NCBI GenBank assembly: GCA_037013495.1
Contig: CM072803.1
Span: 11,178,001 to 11,242,000, forward strand
DNA: 64,000 nucleotides
Source: Hippophae tibetana
Lineage: Eukaryota; Streptophyta; Magnoliopsida; Rosales; Elaeagnaceae
Direction of reading: 5' to 3'
In this document: positions 11,561 through 24,699 of the stretch, in pieces
How the letters are laid out: every line of letters begins with the position of its first letter
Position numbering within the stretch: the first letter of the stretch is position 1
Notes under the pieces: model-generated
Seen by the model: only the letters and a program-made list of their open reading frames with translations
Told to the model about the DNA's origin: nothing
Databases searched by the model: none
Position numbers and translations under genes: made by a program

Positions 11561-11975
11561 TGGTGAAGGCGTGGTACTCTCATCCATGTGACTTACCAAT
11601 ACTCAAAATTTTATCTCATCGTTAGTCTCTTGATACCTTCACTTGAGTCTTTGAGTTCTTGCACCAATTTATTATTCTCTATAGTAGTAAGTTTATTATT
11701 TTCTTCTTTCAATCTTGAAAGAATTGGATTCAAAGGATTAATACGTTTATATTGTTATTCTTTCCTTTCTCTAAGATGGATGAGGTCAATTTATAGACAG
11801 TAATCATGTCATTCAACATAATTACTTCAACAAGAAGTCTATCTCTATTTTTTCTAGCAAAACTTGATGCATTACATTTAGAGAGAATAACAAAGTCAAA
11901 TTATTCACCATTTGAGTCATCGCTATCAATAAAATGATCCATAATGAAAATCCCTAGGAACAACACTAAATGTAT
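11560..11975 (-). pseudogene. Possible copia gag remnant
   Basis: Read on the minus strand away from the primer-binding site, there is an ATG near 11941 with MDHFIDSDDSNGE, then further down a segment reading ENNKLTTIENNKLVQELKDS. Acidic stretches and a coiled-coil-like segment of this kind are common in the Gag of large plant copia elements. Stops and frameshifts break the frame. The assignment rests mainly on its place next to a primer-binding site and LTR. Confidence 0.4.
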
Positions 11976-11983
11976 TTAGTGTT

Positions 11984-11996
11984 GGCTCTAAAACCA
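11984..11996 (-). other. Degraded primer-binding site
   Basis: On the minus strand this reads TGGTTTTAGAGCC, close to the tRNA-Met-complementary TGGTATCAGAGC. It is two bases from the LTR-like block starting at 11999. Confidence 0.6.
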
Positions 11997-11998
11997 AT

Positions 11999-13269
11999 TG
12001 AAAATTCTAAATTTATGGATCTAACAACCTAGAGTAGGTTATTTTGAAAATTATCAATTATAAATTAATATACTAATCACAATGGCCATACATGCGATCA
12101 AATGTCAAAATTAAATGCACAAAGTGAAATATTGACACGATAATTTTCGATAAAAATAACCTAGGCTACAACAATAATCTAAGAAAAAAATTATCAATCC
12201 ACCAAATCACCTAATTTATCCACTATAAAATTAAATATTCAAGCACAAACTTTGTCTTATATCTCACATCGATAATTCCTAAACATGCTTTATTTATGAG
12301 CCTCTGCTCTATTTTCAGAACCTTCAATATTAACATGAGCGGATCCTAATCAATGTTTTAATTAACTTCTCACTAATTAGACACATTCAAGGAATAACGT
12401 ACAAAATAGTTAGTACAAAAACACAAGTATCCATATGTGTTTTAGATATATTTCAATAACAAATAAATCCTAAGTTAGTGGATTCAACTAATAAATCAAT
12501 CAATTTTTTTTTAACAAACCTTGAACAAAAGATGTAAATCAAGATCATTGAAATATGTTTTTTAAACCTTGACAATTAATTTAATAAATCAAAAATGCAC
12601 ATATAATGCATAAATGCAATAATGAAAGAATCTTATAAAAAATAAGCTATATAACCTTAGAAAATAATGAGTAAAAACTATGAAATTATATGAAAAATAA
12701 AAGCATGTAGTTTTGATGTGCTTGTGAGTTGTGTGGTATGTTGTAACAATGACCAATGGGTTATATTTATAATAGAAATTAGAACTATAATCCTAGATCA
12801 TTGTGAAAAGATAACAGTACTCCAAATATGATTAGTAATACTCAATGAGCAATTGTCACTATTATTGTCAAATATTTCTTATTCGATATCCGATTGAGAT
12901 GAAACAAAGTGTATTACAAAGCTGACTCATATGGATATAATCTTTACAAATTTTTTTTTTCCAATTAGGACGATTCCTAGGAAAAAAAATGGTTCTCAAT
13001 TTATGTCTAGAAATCTAAAATTTTAGGCTATATCTTAACATATATTTTATACTATATTTTATCTTATATTTTAGACTATATCTTAAGTTATATCTTATGT
13101 TAGGTTTATGGTAGTATTGGAAATATTCGTTAAAAAAACATATAATTCTAATTTTAGTTTCTAGGTGTATCTTAAAAGAAGTTTTTCAAGTTGAAGAAAC
13201 TATTGAGCCTTAACAGTTACATATTAGGTATATTTATGTGCCCACATACGTTAGATTACATATTAGACA
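11999..13269 (-). repeat. Decayed copia-like 5' LTR, middle copy of the family
   Basis: The left edge is fixed by the adjacent primer-binding site. Similarity to 3278-4147 runs through most of the block, ending in TTGAAGAA...TGAGCCT stretches common to both. The right edge (ATTAGACA, 13269) is approximate. No matching target duplication was found at either outer end. Confidence 0.5.
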
Positions 13270-13881
13270 CAACAAAGACAATATGATTAGGCCACTCCAT
13301 CCATCGAGTAATCACTTGATTGATGATGAGTGCTCAAAAAGCACTAAATTACCATGATTTTATTCACATTAATTGATTAAAAATATATATATTTATATGA
13401 TTTTATCATATATTTATATAATTTTTTCTTTTCATAATCACATGTCTTTTTATTGTTTTTCAGGTATTTTCGCTTAAAAACGTAACTTAAAGACTCAAAA
13501 AGGAATACTGGAGGCAATACATCACAAATATATTCATAAAATAAATAAGGAAAAATCAACAAATATGTAAAAATTGGACAAAATGGGTCAAAAAGGTCAA
13601 AAGGGAAGATATCGTGCACGCAGCCAACCAGCCGCGCCGACCACCGCGCGCAGCACACGTAACAACGCGCGTGCCTGCTCACCATTCCGCGAACGTCCCT
13701 AGCCCATCCACACGTGCCTGCACCCAGTCTGTGCCCATCCACGTGCACCTACACCTATTTTTGCACGCCGCTGTGCCCATCTACGCGCTGTCGCGCCTAC
13801 ACCAGCATGACATCATCATTCACAACTCTGCGTTTTCTCCATTTTTAATCATTTTCCCCCACTTTTTCTTCTCATCCTCAC

Positions 13882-13890
13882 CTATAAATA
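13882..13890 (+). promoter_or_regulatory. TATA box of the 5' LTR promoter
   Basis: CTATAAATA lies downstream of the GC-rich patch and is kept at the matching place in the other copies: 19355-19363, 50203-50211 and 56649-56657. Transcription should start about 30 bases further on, in the A/C-rich stretch. Confidence 0.65.
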
Positions 13891-14746
13891 CCCTCATACT
13901 TTTCATAACTAAACACACCTCAAAACACATATTCTCTTCTCTTTCTTTCTCTCATTTCTTAGTTTTTAAGTTTTTTTTAGTTTTTAGCTTTTCTTAGTTA
14001 GTTTTTCTTAGTTTTAGAGTTCTTCTCTTTTTGAGAAGAACTAGTTATGTTTTTGTAATTTATTTGTTTTTCGATTCAATAAATGAGAGTGCAAATTCTG
14101 TTTGGAGGTTTTTCAGCAACGGGAATAGCAACAAAGTACTGTAAGGATTTTATTTTCTTTACAGTTATTTTTTATGCTTTATTCTTAAATGTTATATTTA
14201 ATTTGTCTGTGATTAAATTTAACTTTATTGGCTATTTGTAAACATGATATAATAATAACGTTGTTATGCTTGCGAAATATTAAATAGGTAAAAATCTCTA
14301 AAATGAATTAATTTTATTTTTATTCAAGATTTTATATTAAGAATGTTAGAAAGAAATATGTAATTTTTCATTACTAACTTAAATCTGAAAATTAGATTTT
14401 AAGGTTTAGTTATCCGGTCTGATTTAGAATAGTGCTCTTTTATTTGTTGGTACAATCGCCCGGTAGTTAGACTGAAACTCTATTTCAAAAGTTTTTATAA
14501 GAATTATTATCTGAAAATGTATTGAAAACATGTTTTTAGTAGTGGTTTTAAAACTTGAAAGTTAATACTCGGATAACTAAATTCTTAGGTTTAATTTGAA
14601 CACCTTGAATAAAGTTTAAATTGTTTAACCCCACCAAAGGTGATATTTAAATGGTTTATTTTCAATCTCTTAGAAAAAAAATTTAATTTAATTAACCAAA
14701 TTAGTTATCAACCTCACCCATAGGTGTTAATTGATTTGTTTAGTTA

Positions 14747-15160
14747 ACAAAGAATATCTAACCCCACCAAAAGTGGTATTCATATAAAAAAGAGAGAATT
14801 AATAAATATAAATTTGTATATTTAATAACCTAAATAATATGAACAAGTATAATTATATCCATTACTATTATAAATGATAAAATTTGCATCAATATTTATT
14901 GAATCTGTATCTATATCTATGTTTATTTTTATGTTATTAGATTAAAAAAACAAAAACCCAAATATCGTGACATGACAAAGAATATCTAACCCCACCAAAG
15001 GTGGTATTCATATAAAAAAAAGAGAATTAATAAATATAAATTTGTATATTTAATAACCTAAATAATATGAACAAGTATAATTATATCCATTAATACTCTA
15101 CTATTATAAATGATAAAATTTGTATCAATATTTATTGAATCTGTATCTATATCTATGTTT
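14747..15160 (+). repeat. Tandem duplication inside the 5' LTR (period 228 bp)
   Basis: The segment starting ACAAAGAATATCTAACCCC at 14747 starts again at 14975. The second copy lacks the last part of the unit (from after ATGTTTA). The 3' LTR and the 56051 copy have one copy at this place. Confidence 0.8.
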
Positions 15161-15334
15161 AATTTCGTTTTTAAAAGTTTGAATAATAAATTAAAAACCA
15201 TATACATTCCTTCCTTAGATCGACCTTGAGAGTATACTTATCATTTTCTATGAAATGATTCATGCACTTGCGAGAGTTTTATAAATATAAAACCAAAGTA
15301 TTAGCACGATCGGCGATGCCGGTTTTGCTAATCA

Positions 15335-18300
15335 AGTTTTTAGCGCCGTTTTTAGAGAAGGAATAACGTTTTTAAATTATTTATCAGAATTTTAAGAACT
15401 TTGTAGTGTATATAATTGTGATTTTTTTAGTTAAAAAAAATAACAAAACAAAACTTACCGTTCATGAATAGTAATAAAAATAAGAGTACAAAAACAAAAA
15501 ATTAATAAAAATTAAAATAATTTTTTTTACTTAAAAAAACAAAAAAAAACTTAAATATTAAAACAAAATCAAATTTCAAATTTCATAATAAATAAAAAAA
15601 TAAAAATTTTAAATTAAAAAAATAATAATAATAATTATAGCGTGAATAGTAAAATAATTTTGAAATTTGAAATTTGAAGTAAAAAAAAAGAAAAAAACTT
15701 ATCATTCATGAATAATAAAAAAATAATATTAACAAAAAAAAATTAATAAAAATTGTAATAATAGACTTAACGTTCATGAAAAAAAATTCAAAATTCAAAT
15801 TTCATAATAAAAATTAAAATAAAAAATAAAAAATAATAGCCTAAATATTAAAATAATTTTGAAATTTGAATTAAAAAAAATTAATAAATTTAAAAATAAA
15901 AAATAATAATAAAAAATAAAATATTTTTTTATTATATTTTTTTTGAGAAAAAAACTTTAATTAATTTTAAATAAAAATAAAAATAAATTAAAAAAAGAAT
16001 GAAATAATGTTTTTATTTATTTTTTCCTTTTCCTTTATCAATTTTTTTTAATTTTTTCTTTATTTTTGGTTTAATATTAATTTGTTTTACTTTTAAATAT
16101 GTTTTATCTTAATTTTTGTTTAAATTAATTAACTTATGTTTTTACTAATTTAATTTTCATTAAACTTAATTAACTTAAGTTTTTAATCACTTAATTAACT
16201 TAAATTTTCATTAACTTAATTAACTTAGATTTTTACTCACTTAATTAACTTAGATTTTCGTTAACTTAATTAACTTAGATTTTTTAATTAATTTAAATTT
16301 TTACTTAACTTAACTTAATTAACTTAATTTTAATAGCATAAAAAGTAAAGATTTAAGGGAGTTCTGTCTAAGAGACTAGTTCTTGAAAGCTTTTGTGCCA
16401 GTAGTCTTTCCTCGGAACGTTGTACTGTCTAAGATGATGGTTTTTAAAGAGCCTTTGTACTACCATTTTTTCTTGGGAGCACTCTTGGTTAATACTGATT
16501 ATGTTATTTTAACTTAAAAAAAAATTCTGAAACTATCTCCAAAATTTTAAAGTTTTAATTACAATCTAAAGAGTTAGTTGCTTTGTTTGATCTAGGTACA
16601 ATTGTGTTTTGATGCCGTAATTATTTGATTTGCACCTAGATGTGGGTTATATAGAACCCTCAAGCATGCCCCTAGTTTTAAGTACAGAAAAATTTGAAAA
16701 TTAATAGGGGATGACTGAAAAAGTATAGGTAGACAACATTGTCTTACCTATAGGTTTGATTGACTCAATGATAAGGGGACATTGAGTTTACTTAAAATAC
16801 AATCCTTAAGTTACGTCTTGCTAAGACGTTAAACTAAGCAGTGGATGGGAGGCAACACATCATTTTAGGTAATTTTCTTTTATTTGTTTTTTTTATTTAA
16901 TTTCTATTGTTTATTTTAGTTTAATTACATGTGAATAATTTTTAAAATTTTAAAACTAAAAATATTAGTTGAGAAATTAGAAGTTCACAGCAATCTGTGT
17001 GTGTGCAATTTAATGAACATAATGGATGCACCTGTATTTCTCCATCACTACTTGCAACATTCTCAAGAAATAGGTAATATTTCTTCTCTTTTCTTTTTAT
17101 CTTTAATTTACAATTATTACATTAAGGATAATGTAAGTTCTAGGTTGGGGGTGGTGAAAAGTTAACATGCTTAAAAAAAATTAAGAATTTTAAAAATTAA
17201 AATAATAATAATTTTTTTTAATTTTATGTGCACATTTTCATTTTAGTTGTGTTTGGTTTTATTTTCTTTGTGTGATTTAGTAATTTTTGTAATTTTAGAA
17301 TTAATAAAAAAATATTAAAATATATATATTCTCACAAAAATTTATCATTTTTTTAAATCAAATTTAAGTAAATAGTTAAGTCTTTTGTACTGTTAGATTA
17401 ATTTTTTAAAACATATCATGAAATATTTTGTAATTGGTTTTGGTAATTAATTAGTTTTTATCATAATTAGTATTTCTTGATAAGATGTAGAAATTATATT
17501 AAACCTAAAATCGATGTTTATGAATTTTTTTAGTGGAGACTACCTTTGTGAGATATAATTTGAGCCTAATTTCCTTTATTCAGAGTAAAAAATATATATA
17601 TTTTTCTACTCCAAACACATTTCTTATGTCTTCAATTTTTTTAGATGATCTCCATAGGTATTAGCATTGAATGTATGAATTTTTTCTCATCTTAATAGAG
17701 TGTCGTATATTTGTTTTTATTATTTTTGCTTAGATTAAATGATTTAAGTATAAATTGATAGTATATGCTTTTATCTCATTCGTGCATTACTGTTACAAAA
17801 AAAAGACATATATGGGATGACCTAAACCAAAATCAAACAAAAAAGCCAAAAAATTAACTATTTACCAAAATCTTAAAAAATGTACAATCTGTACATGGGT
17901 TGACTCTCTAAAATATATATATTGAGAAATATCTTCAGGAAAAAAATAGGGAGATAAAGAATATATAGTATAATCTACATACTATGACACACATTACCTA
18001 CAAAGTTGTGAATAAGGCTAATTATAAAAAAAAAGATATAGGAAGTAATTCCCTAAAAAGTTATTTCACTTTCTTTATTTGTAAAAGGCATATATCTTGA
18101 AATTCTTTCTTAATGAGTTTGATTTATGCATGAAAATAATTTTTATATATGATATCTTTATAATTTATACATTCGATTCCTTTCATGAGATCAATGTTAA
18201 AATAACACTTTGAGCCTTTATTCTTTATACATATACGAACATATTAGTTATACATCAACTTTTTCGCATATAAATTAGTATGAGTGTTTGAACCCATAGG

Positions 18301-18832
18301 ATTCAATGTTTTGAGAGTATTGACAAGTGAGGAATAGAGTCGAAGCGAATTCGGATTTCTGACATTAAAATTGGGTGAAATTAAATTGATACATTTTTTA
18401 TATGAAATATGAAAATGATTTTCGACTAATTATTATAATAAATCATGATTGTTTAAAGAGATTAAAATAACTTATGATTTAGATTTTAATTATGATCTTA
18501 AAGGAGATTAAAAAGTATAAGACATTTTTGTGATATGTTGTTTTTTTTATTCTTAAAAGTTAATTTTTGATTTTGTTATAATTTTAGTTTTTAAGTTGAT
18601 TGCTTTTATTATTTTTTCTAATTTTTACATTTAGTTCAATGTTTGTGGGTATCATTATTGAAAACCCTCACGAGACTCAAACTCGTCCACTAGGGCAACC
18701 TAGGGGTTTAAAGACTTGTTGCATAGGCTAAATGCAACCGTGTCAATCCACGAAAGTGATTTAGAATAGTTTAATTTTTAGTTTTTATCGCTTCTCTTGC
18801 TAAGGGACTAGCAAGAAGCTGGTTGGGGGTTG
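15335..18832 (+). other. Internal region of the TGATGAG element, non-coding
   Basis: No frame of useful length is present. The region holds degenerate repeats around TTCATGAATAGTAATAA and AATTTTGAAATTTGAA (15440-15900) and an array of TTAATTAACTTA units (about 16130-16330). Next comes a paired segment where GTCTAAGA recurs (16360-16500). Further on are the GGGAGGCAAC motif (about 16846-16855) and G-rich tracts near 17142 and 18822. Both G-rich tracts are candidates for plus-strand priming; only the second adjoins an LTR. Confidence 0.7.
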
Positions 18833-20617
18833 TGATGAGTGCTCAAAAAGCATTAAAATTACCATGATTTTATGCAAATTAATTGATTAAATATATATAT
18901 ATATATGATTTTATCATATATTTATATAAATTTGTCTTTTCGGAATCATAGGTACTTTTATTATTTTTCAGGTATTTTCGCTTAAAAACGTAACTTAAAG
19001 ACTCAAAAAGGAATACTGGAAGCAATACATCACAAATATATTCATAAAATAAATGAGAAAAAGTCAACAAATATGGAAAAATTGGACAAAATGGGTAAGA
19101 AAGGTCAAAAAGGAGGATATCGCGCACGCAGTCGCCCAACCGCGCCCGCCACTGCACGCAGCACGCCCAGCAACGCGCGCTCCTACTCTTCATTCCGCGC
19201 ATGTCCCTGCGCCCATCCGCGCACACCTGCGCCCATCTACGCGTGATGCCACTCCCACACCAACATGACATCATCAATATGACATCATCATTCACTACTC
19301 TGTGTTTTCTCCATTTTTAATCATTTTTCACCCATTTTTTCTTCTCATCCTCACCTATAAATACCCTCATTCTCTTTATAACTAAACACACCTCAAAACA
19401 TATCTTCTCTTCTCTTTATTTCTCTCATTTCTTAGTTTTTCTAGTTTTTCTTAGTTTTAGAGTTCTTTTATTTTTTAGAAGAACTAATTATGTTTTTGTA
19501 ATTTATTTGCTTTTCGATTCAATAAATGAGAGTGCAAATTCCGTTTGGAGGTTTTCAACAACAGGAATAGCAACAAAGTATTGTAAGGATTTTATTTTCT
19601 TTACAGTTATTTTTTATGCTTTATTCTTACATGTTATATTTAATTTGTCTATGATTAAATTTAACTTTGTTTACTGTTTGTAAACATGATATAATAATAA
19701 CATTGTTATGCTTGCGAAATATTAAATAGGTAAAAATCTCTAAAATGAATTGATTTTATTTTTATTCAAGATTTTATATTAAGAATGTTAGAGAGAAATA
19801 TATAATTTTTCATTACAAACTTAAATCTGAAAATTAGATTTTAAGGTTTAGTTATCCGGTCTGATTTAGAATAGTGCTCTTTTATTTGTTGATATAATCG
19901 CCCGGTAGTTAGAGTGAAGCTCTATTTCAAAAGTTTTTATAAGAATTATTATCTGAAAATGTATTAACAACATGTTTTCAGTAGTGGTTTTAAAACTTGA
20001 AAGTTAGTACTCAGATAACTAAATTCTTAGGTTTAATTTGGATACCTTGAATAAAGTTTAAATTGTCTAACCCCACCAAAGGTGGTATTTAAATGGTTCA
20101 TTTTCAATCTCTTAGAAAAAAGAATTAATTTAATTAACCAAATTAGTTATCAACCTCACCCATAGGTGTTAATTGATTTGTTTAATTAACAAAGAATATC
20201 TAACCCCACCAAAAGGTGGTATTCATATAAAAAAGAGAGAATCAATAAATATCAATTTATATCTTTAATAACCTAAATAATATGAGCAAGCATAATTAAC
20301 TTAGTTATTATATCCATAAATACTCCACTATTTTAAATGATAAAATTTGCATAAATATTTATTGAATCTGTATTTATGTTTATTTTATGTTATTAGGTTA
20401 GAAACACAAAAACCCAAATATCGTGATAGGATGTTTAGGATTTAATTTCATTTTTAAAAGTTTGAATAATAAATTAAAAACCACATATATTCCTTCCTTA
20501 GATCGATCTTGGGAGTATACTTATCATTTTCTATGAAATGATTCGTGTACTTGCGAGAGTTTTATAAATATAAAACCAAAGTATTGGCAGAATCGGCGAT
20601 GCCGATTTTGCTCATCA
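18833..20617 (+). repeat. 3' LTR (1785 bp) of the TGATGAG element
   Basis: It begins TGATGAGTGCTCAAAAAGC and ends TTTTGCTCATCA, and is followed by the duplication attga. It aligns with the 5' LTR end to end apart from the 228-bp duplication and small indels. Open frames at 18879-19295 and 19053-19268 lie in its GC-rich patch and are not genes. Confidence 0.9.
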
Positions 20618-20622
20618 ATTGA

Positions 20623-21640
20623 TCAAGCAATATAACCTAATTAAATTAATTTTAACACATCATTAAATCGATTGATGGAGGACTAGATCGATAGAGTTAA
20701 ATCACTGGATCGATCCACTTTTTGAATAATTAATTAAATGCTGATGTACTCGATTGATCGAATACTTGGTTAGATTGACTGAGTAACCAATTATTTAATT
20801 TTATAACATATTTCTATTATGATTTGATTGATTTTTTTACAATATTGTCCTTATTTCTTAAAAGTATTTTAATTGATTTAATGAACAATATAGTAATTCT
20901 ACTTTAATATAATGTGCTTCAAAGTATTCTATAAATACAAACCTAAGCATACATTTAAAGCTAACCACACAAAAGTTATTATGCTTATTTTCTTCATCTT
21001 TTATTCTTTCTTGTTTTATTCAAAGTTTTTAAGTAGCCTTTTTCATTAAGTTAACTTATCAAACATTTGTGGTTGTGTTTGATAGATTCACAAACCTATA
21101 ATAATAATTGTATTATTGTACATTTAAATGATTGTTCTAGAGTTACTAGTTATTTTTTATTTATCTAATATATTTTTTAAATCATTTAGTTATGATTGTT
21201 TATTATTGAATTTGCTCTAGGACACACACTTGTACTTATGTTTATGTGCTAACTTTTCAAGTGATAACGATATGAGTTCGATTAACTCATGAGACTCGAG
21301 TTTGTTAGAACGCTAGTCTGAATTCGAACGTCTTTCTTATAGAGACTATGATAAAAACAACGACTTGTAAGTAGGTTACTTGAGGACATTACCTGAGTGG
21401 ATAGATTGAGTCTTAACATTGTAACTAGATACTTATTTTTTTAATGAATAGTTAGGAGATTCAATGGTTTTCCTTTTAAATCATTGATGTGACTTATGTT
21501 ATTTTCACCTAAAAATCTTGTGTTGATATTTTTATTTTCACATTACTTTACATACACACGATTGGTTGTTTAGATACTTACAAAATTTTAGTTGATCATA
21601 CTTCCGCTGACTAGATATTTAGATTCATAATTAAATGAAC
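20623..21640. other. Unassigned; possible decayed LTR
   Basis: A patch with repeated CGATTGATCGA and GGATCGATCCA-like palindromic pieces (20660-20780) is followed by a TATA-like CTATAAATACA near 20931 and T-rich sequence. Such patches occur in some large plant copia LTRs, but neither end, nor a primer-binding site, nor a duplication was found. Confidence 0.3.
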
Positions 21641-21905
21641 TTTCATCTTAGTCCATATTTTAACAACAATTTGAACAATACAAATAATTATAAGTATTGT
21701 GCAATATGCTTGTTAATGCATTAATGAAATTCTAAGTATGATAATATAAAAATTATATTTGAAATACGATTATTTAAAATTTAGGTATTTTTTATCTTAT
21801 TTGAAAGATATGATAACAAATTTAAAAATTAGTTTATAAATTAATATTTTGTGCACGAAAATCATCACCATTCTTAATATCTTAGTATCTTAATTTACAT
21901 GTTTA
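21640..21905. repeat. Fragment of the 3278-4147 repeat family
   Basis: The stretch with GTATTGTGCAATATGCTTG and AATATTTTGTGCACGAAAATC matches the right end of the 3278-4147 block (GTGTTGTGCAATGTGCTC and AATATTTTGTCCACAAAAATC). Only this end is present. Confidence 0.5.
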
Positions 21906-22859
21906 AATATATGTTTATCTTGGATGAAAAATTAATGATATTGAAATTAAAAAAATTCCCAAATTAAATGATACAAAAAAAGGAGATGTAATTTTTACAA
22001 AAATAATTAATGAAAGTCTCAAAATCCTAACCTTCTAAATAGAATGGGTTCGAATCATGACCAATTTAAATAGGTGTGATAATCTAATATATTATTTAAA
22101 AAGAAATAGCTTGGCCGACAGAGAAACCCTCAAGAAAAACAAAACTAGGGCACTATGCCATGTACACGTTAGCCAACCTAGGCCATAGAACACACAAACT
22201 AACAGACAAAAATGAGAACTCATAGAAGCCCAAATGAAATTTCGAAGAATAATATAAATAACCCTCTAATAGTGGCCATACATGCAAGCAAAAGCACAGC
22301 AGCCAGGTAACTGGAATTTTTTTATTTATTGCTAAAAAGGGTAACAGGAACTTGGGTAGACAATAATCTAAGGCCCTGTGCCACTCTACCCTAAACAACA
22401 CAAAAATTGACGATTTGTTTTTCACTAAATAACACAATGAACTATGATTGATGATGATGTTGCCTTTATCAAAACTCAACTATATGAAGTAAATTTCATA
22501 TTAAGAATGTGATTTCATCTGGACTCAATCCGATTCATTTATATGAATTCCACTTCATCTGCCTTTCATCTAGTGTTCAATGAGCGGCCAACGATTGACT
22601 AACCCTAATCAATATCGATTATCGGACAACCAATGATGGTCAACTTCGATCAACAGCCAATCAAAAACTTTGGTCACGATTAATTAATGAACACAACATT
22701 CTAAGGTTCGAGAAATAAAATGAAATTCATCTACCGTTTCATGTTACTTAAAGGAAAATAAATTTTTTTTAATTTTTAAAAACTAGATGATATAAGCTTG
22801 TCAATTTATTGTTTTGTTAAAATTTATAAATTATTGACGTAATCATCTTAGAGGAATGA
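21906..22859. other. AT-rich stretch without a supported gene
   Basis: A 108-codon minus-strand frame (22153-22479) starts and ends within otherwise repeat-like sequence, shows no domain and has no family I recognise. It is not annotated as a gene. Confidence 0.4.
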
Positions 22860-24245
22860 ATATATTATTTTTAATTTTATCAATTTAAAATTTGATAACC
22901 TAAACAAAGAGACTAAACATACAATCGTGTTTAACAATAAAATGCAAAAATAAGAGAATAATACACGATATTTTTAGGTAGAAACAACATAGGTCATAAT
23001 CATGACTTAAGAAAAAAACCATCGGTTCATTGAACCACCTAACTTCTCATTATAAAAAAAAATATTCAAGTATAAACTCGGTCTTATGATACCCTTCCTA
23101 AGATATTACCCTAATATACCTTACTTACGAGTCATTGCTCTGTTTTCACAGTTTCCAATATTAACGTGAGAGGTTTTCATACCAACGTTCTAATAAGTTT
23201 CCCGCTAATCAGATACATTCTCAAATTAACTACAAAATGATTAGTACAAAAATACAAGTATCTGTGTGTGTTCTAGAACTGATTTAATAATGAATAATCT
23301 TAACTAGATGATTCAAAATATGTCACTTAAATCAAATCAACTAGTAAATTTTATAGCAAAAAGATCAAACACACGTTCAATAAAAATAGCTTCTTTAAAG
23401 ATTAATAATCAAATCAAATAATTATGATATGACAAAACTAATTATTTGATCTTACAATTTAAGAAATAAAGAAGTCATAAGAACATATTATAAAAATATC
23501 ATAAATTAATTAGATTTATTAATCAATCAAACATAACCACTAATATTTGATAGATTAATTAAATAAAGAAGTCTAAAGAATTATGATCTTATATTTGTAA
23601 AATAAGAGAGATAAGTTGAAAAAAATAGAATAATACTCTTGTGTAATTGATTGAAACAATGAGTAATTAGTTTTATTTATAGGAAAAATTAAAACTCTTA
23701 ATCATATGTAATTGATAAATATATTTTCTATTACAAATAGAATTAATAATACTCATTAATTAAGAAAACTCATATATGATTGATAAATATATATTTTATT
23801 ACAAATATGATTAGTAATACTCATTAATTAAGAAGACTCGTATTTAAAGAAGAGTTCTTTTAAAATAAATTTTATGCTATTTTTTTATACTAGAGATTTC
23901 AGCTATAATTTAGAGTATATCTTATCTAATATCTTTTATAATAGATTTTATGTTATCTTTTATACTAAAGATTTCAAATATAATTTAGAGTATATCTTAT
24001 CTAATATTTTAACATATCTTATTCCATATTTTAATACTAAAAATAATTTTAGATTTATAAACATGTGTTATTAAATATATAAATGTAATCATATGTGTCG
24101 TAATTATTAAATATATACCTAAAATACAATTATCTGAAATTCGAGCATTTGTTTGGTTTTCTTGATAGACTTGATAACAGATCTAAAAACAAATTTATAG
24201 ATAAATATTTAATTCACAAAAATAACCAACACTCATAATCCTTAT
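22860..24245 (-). repeat. Decayed copia-like LTR, right copy of the family
   Basis: It shares the ordered blocks of 3278-4147 and 11999-13269. It also has local tandem repeats: two to three copies of a unit with CATATATGATTGATAAATAT (about 23690-23850), then two copies of a roughly 75-bp unit (about 23880-24010). The latter produce the repetitive short frame at 23874-24074, which is not a gene. Confidence 0.5.
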
Positions 24246-24699
24246 ATTCCGACAAACGAATAAAGTTAAATAGAGAGAGAAATATATGATTTTGATATTA
24301 TTCTCAAGGTTAATGTCTATACAAGTTATGTAATTCATCAAAAGATATTTTGGTTTTCTAACATTTAAGGTATGCACCTAAGATCCCATAATTCACTAAA
24401 AGATATATTTAGTACTCTATCTACTAAGGAATTTTAATTCTTTAAAAGTTTCAATCAACTTCAAATAGACTTTTTTTGAATAATATATTCAAAATTTTGA
24501 AAAATAAAACACAAAAAGTAAACGTGACTTACATAGGGGATACAAAAGAGAGTACCTTGGCCACAAAACCTTGTGGAGTTTAACAAGAGACATTTGAAAT
24601 GCAAAGGCATCATATAATGTAGCAAACGTTTATGACAACAAAATCTAAAAGTGTTTCATGGACATAATTAGATAGCAATTCTACCACCCTAGGCAACAA

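Larger units (their letters stand above)
13324..15334 (+). repeat. 5' LTR (2011 bp) of the TGATGAG element
   Basis: Conserved layout: a start with the inverted pair AGTGCT/AGCACT, an AT-rich leader, a GC-rich patch at about 13605-13800, a TATA box CTATAAATA at 13882-13890, an AATAAA signal at 14078-14083, and an AT-rich tail ending TAATCA. Two long open frames over the GC-rich patch (13377-13748 and 13614-13997) fit no protein and reflect low stop density in GC-rich DNA. A 228-bp tandem duplication (14747-15160) is absent from the 3' LTR. Confidence 0.88.
13324..20617 (+). mobile_element. Complete non-autonomous LTR retrotransposon (LARD-like), TGATGAG family
   Basis: A perfect 5-bp duplication attga flanks the element (13319-13323 and 20618-20622). 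LTRs are 13324-15334 and 18833-20617, with terminal inverted repeats TGATGAG/CTCATCA (exact in the 3' LTR). Directly after the 5' LTR is TAGCGCCGTTTTTAGAGAAGG, one base longer than quoted limits allow if extended, resembling a degraded GGCGCCGTT-type primer-binding site of Tat/Athila gypsy elements. GGTTGGGGGTTG precedes the 3' LTR as a candidate purine-rich primer. The 3.5-kb interior has no recognisable gag or pol, so mobility would depend on proteins from another element. The interior motif AAACTAAGC...GGGAGGCAAC near 16835-16855 and a second G-rich tract near 17142 recall the 3' part of Athila/Tat elements; that comparison is from memory. Confidence 0.9.

Noticed and set aside
13377..13997. 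Two overlapping frames of 123 and 127 codons
   Set aside because: They lie on opposite strands over the GC-rich part of an LTR. The same region in other copies is not conserved as protein.
18879..19295. 138-codon minus frame
   Set aside because: It is in the matching LTR patch of the 3' LTR, with the same explanation.
22153..22479. 108-codon minus frame
   Set aside because: No family resemblance, no supporting signals, AT-rich repeat surroundings.
23874..24074. 66-codon frame with an internal repeat
   Set aside because: The repeat follows a 75-bp DNA duplication in a decayed LTR.
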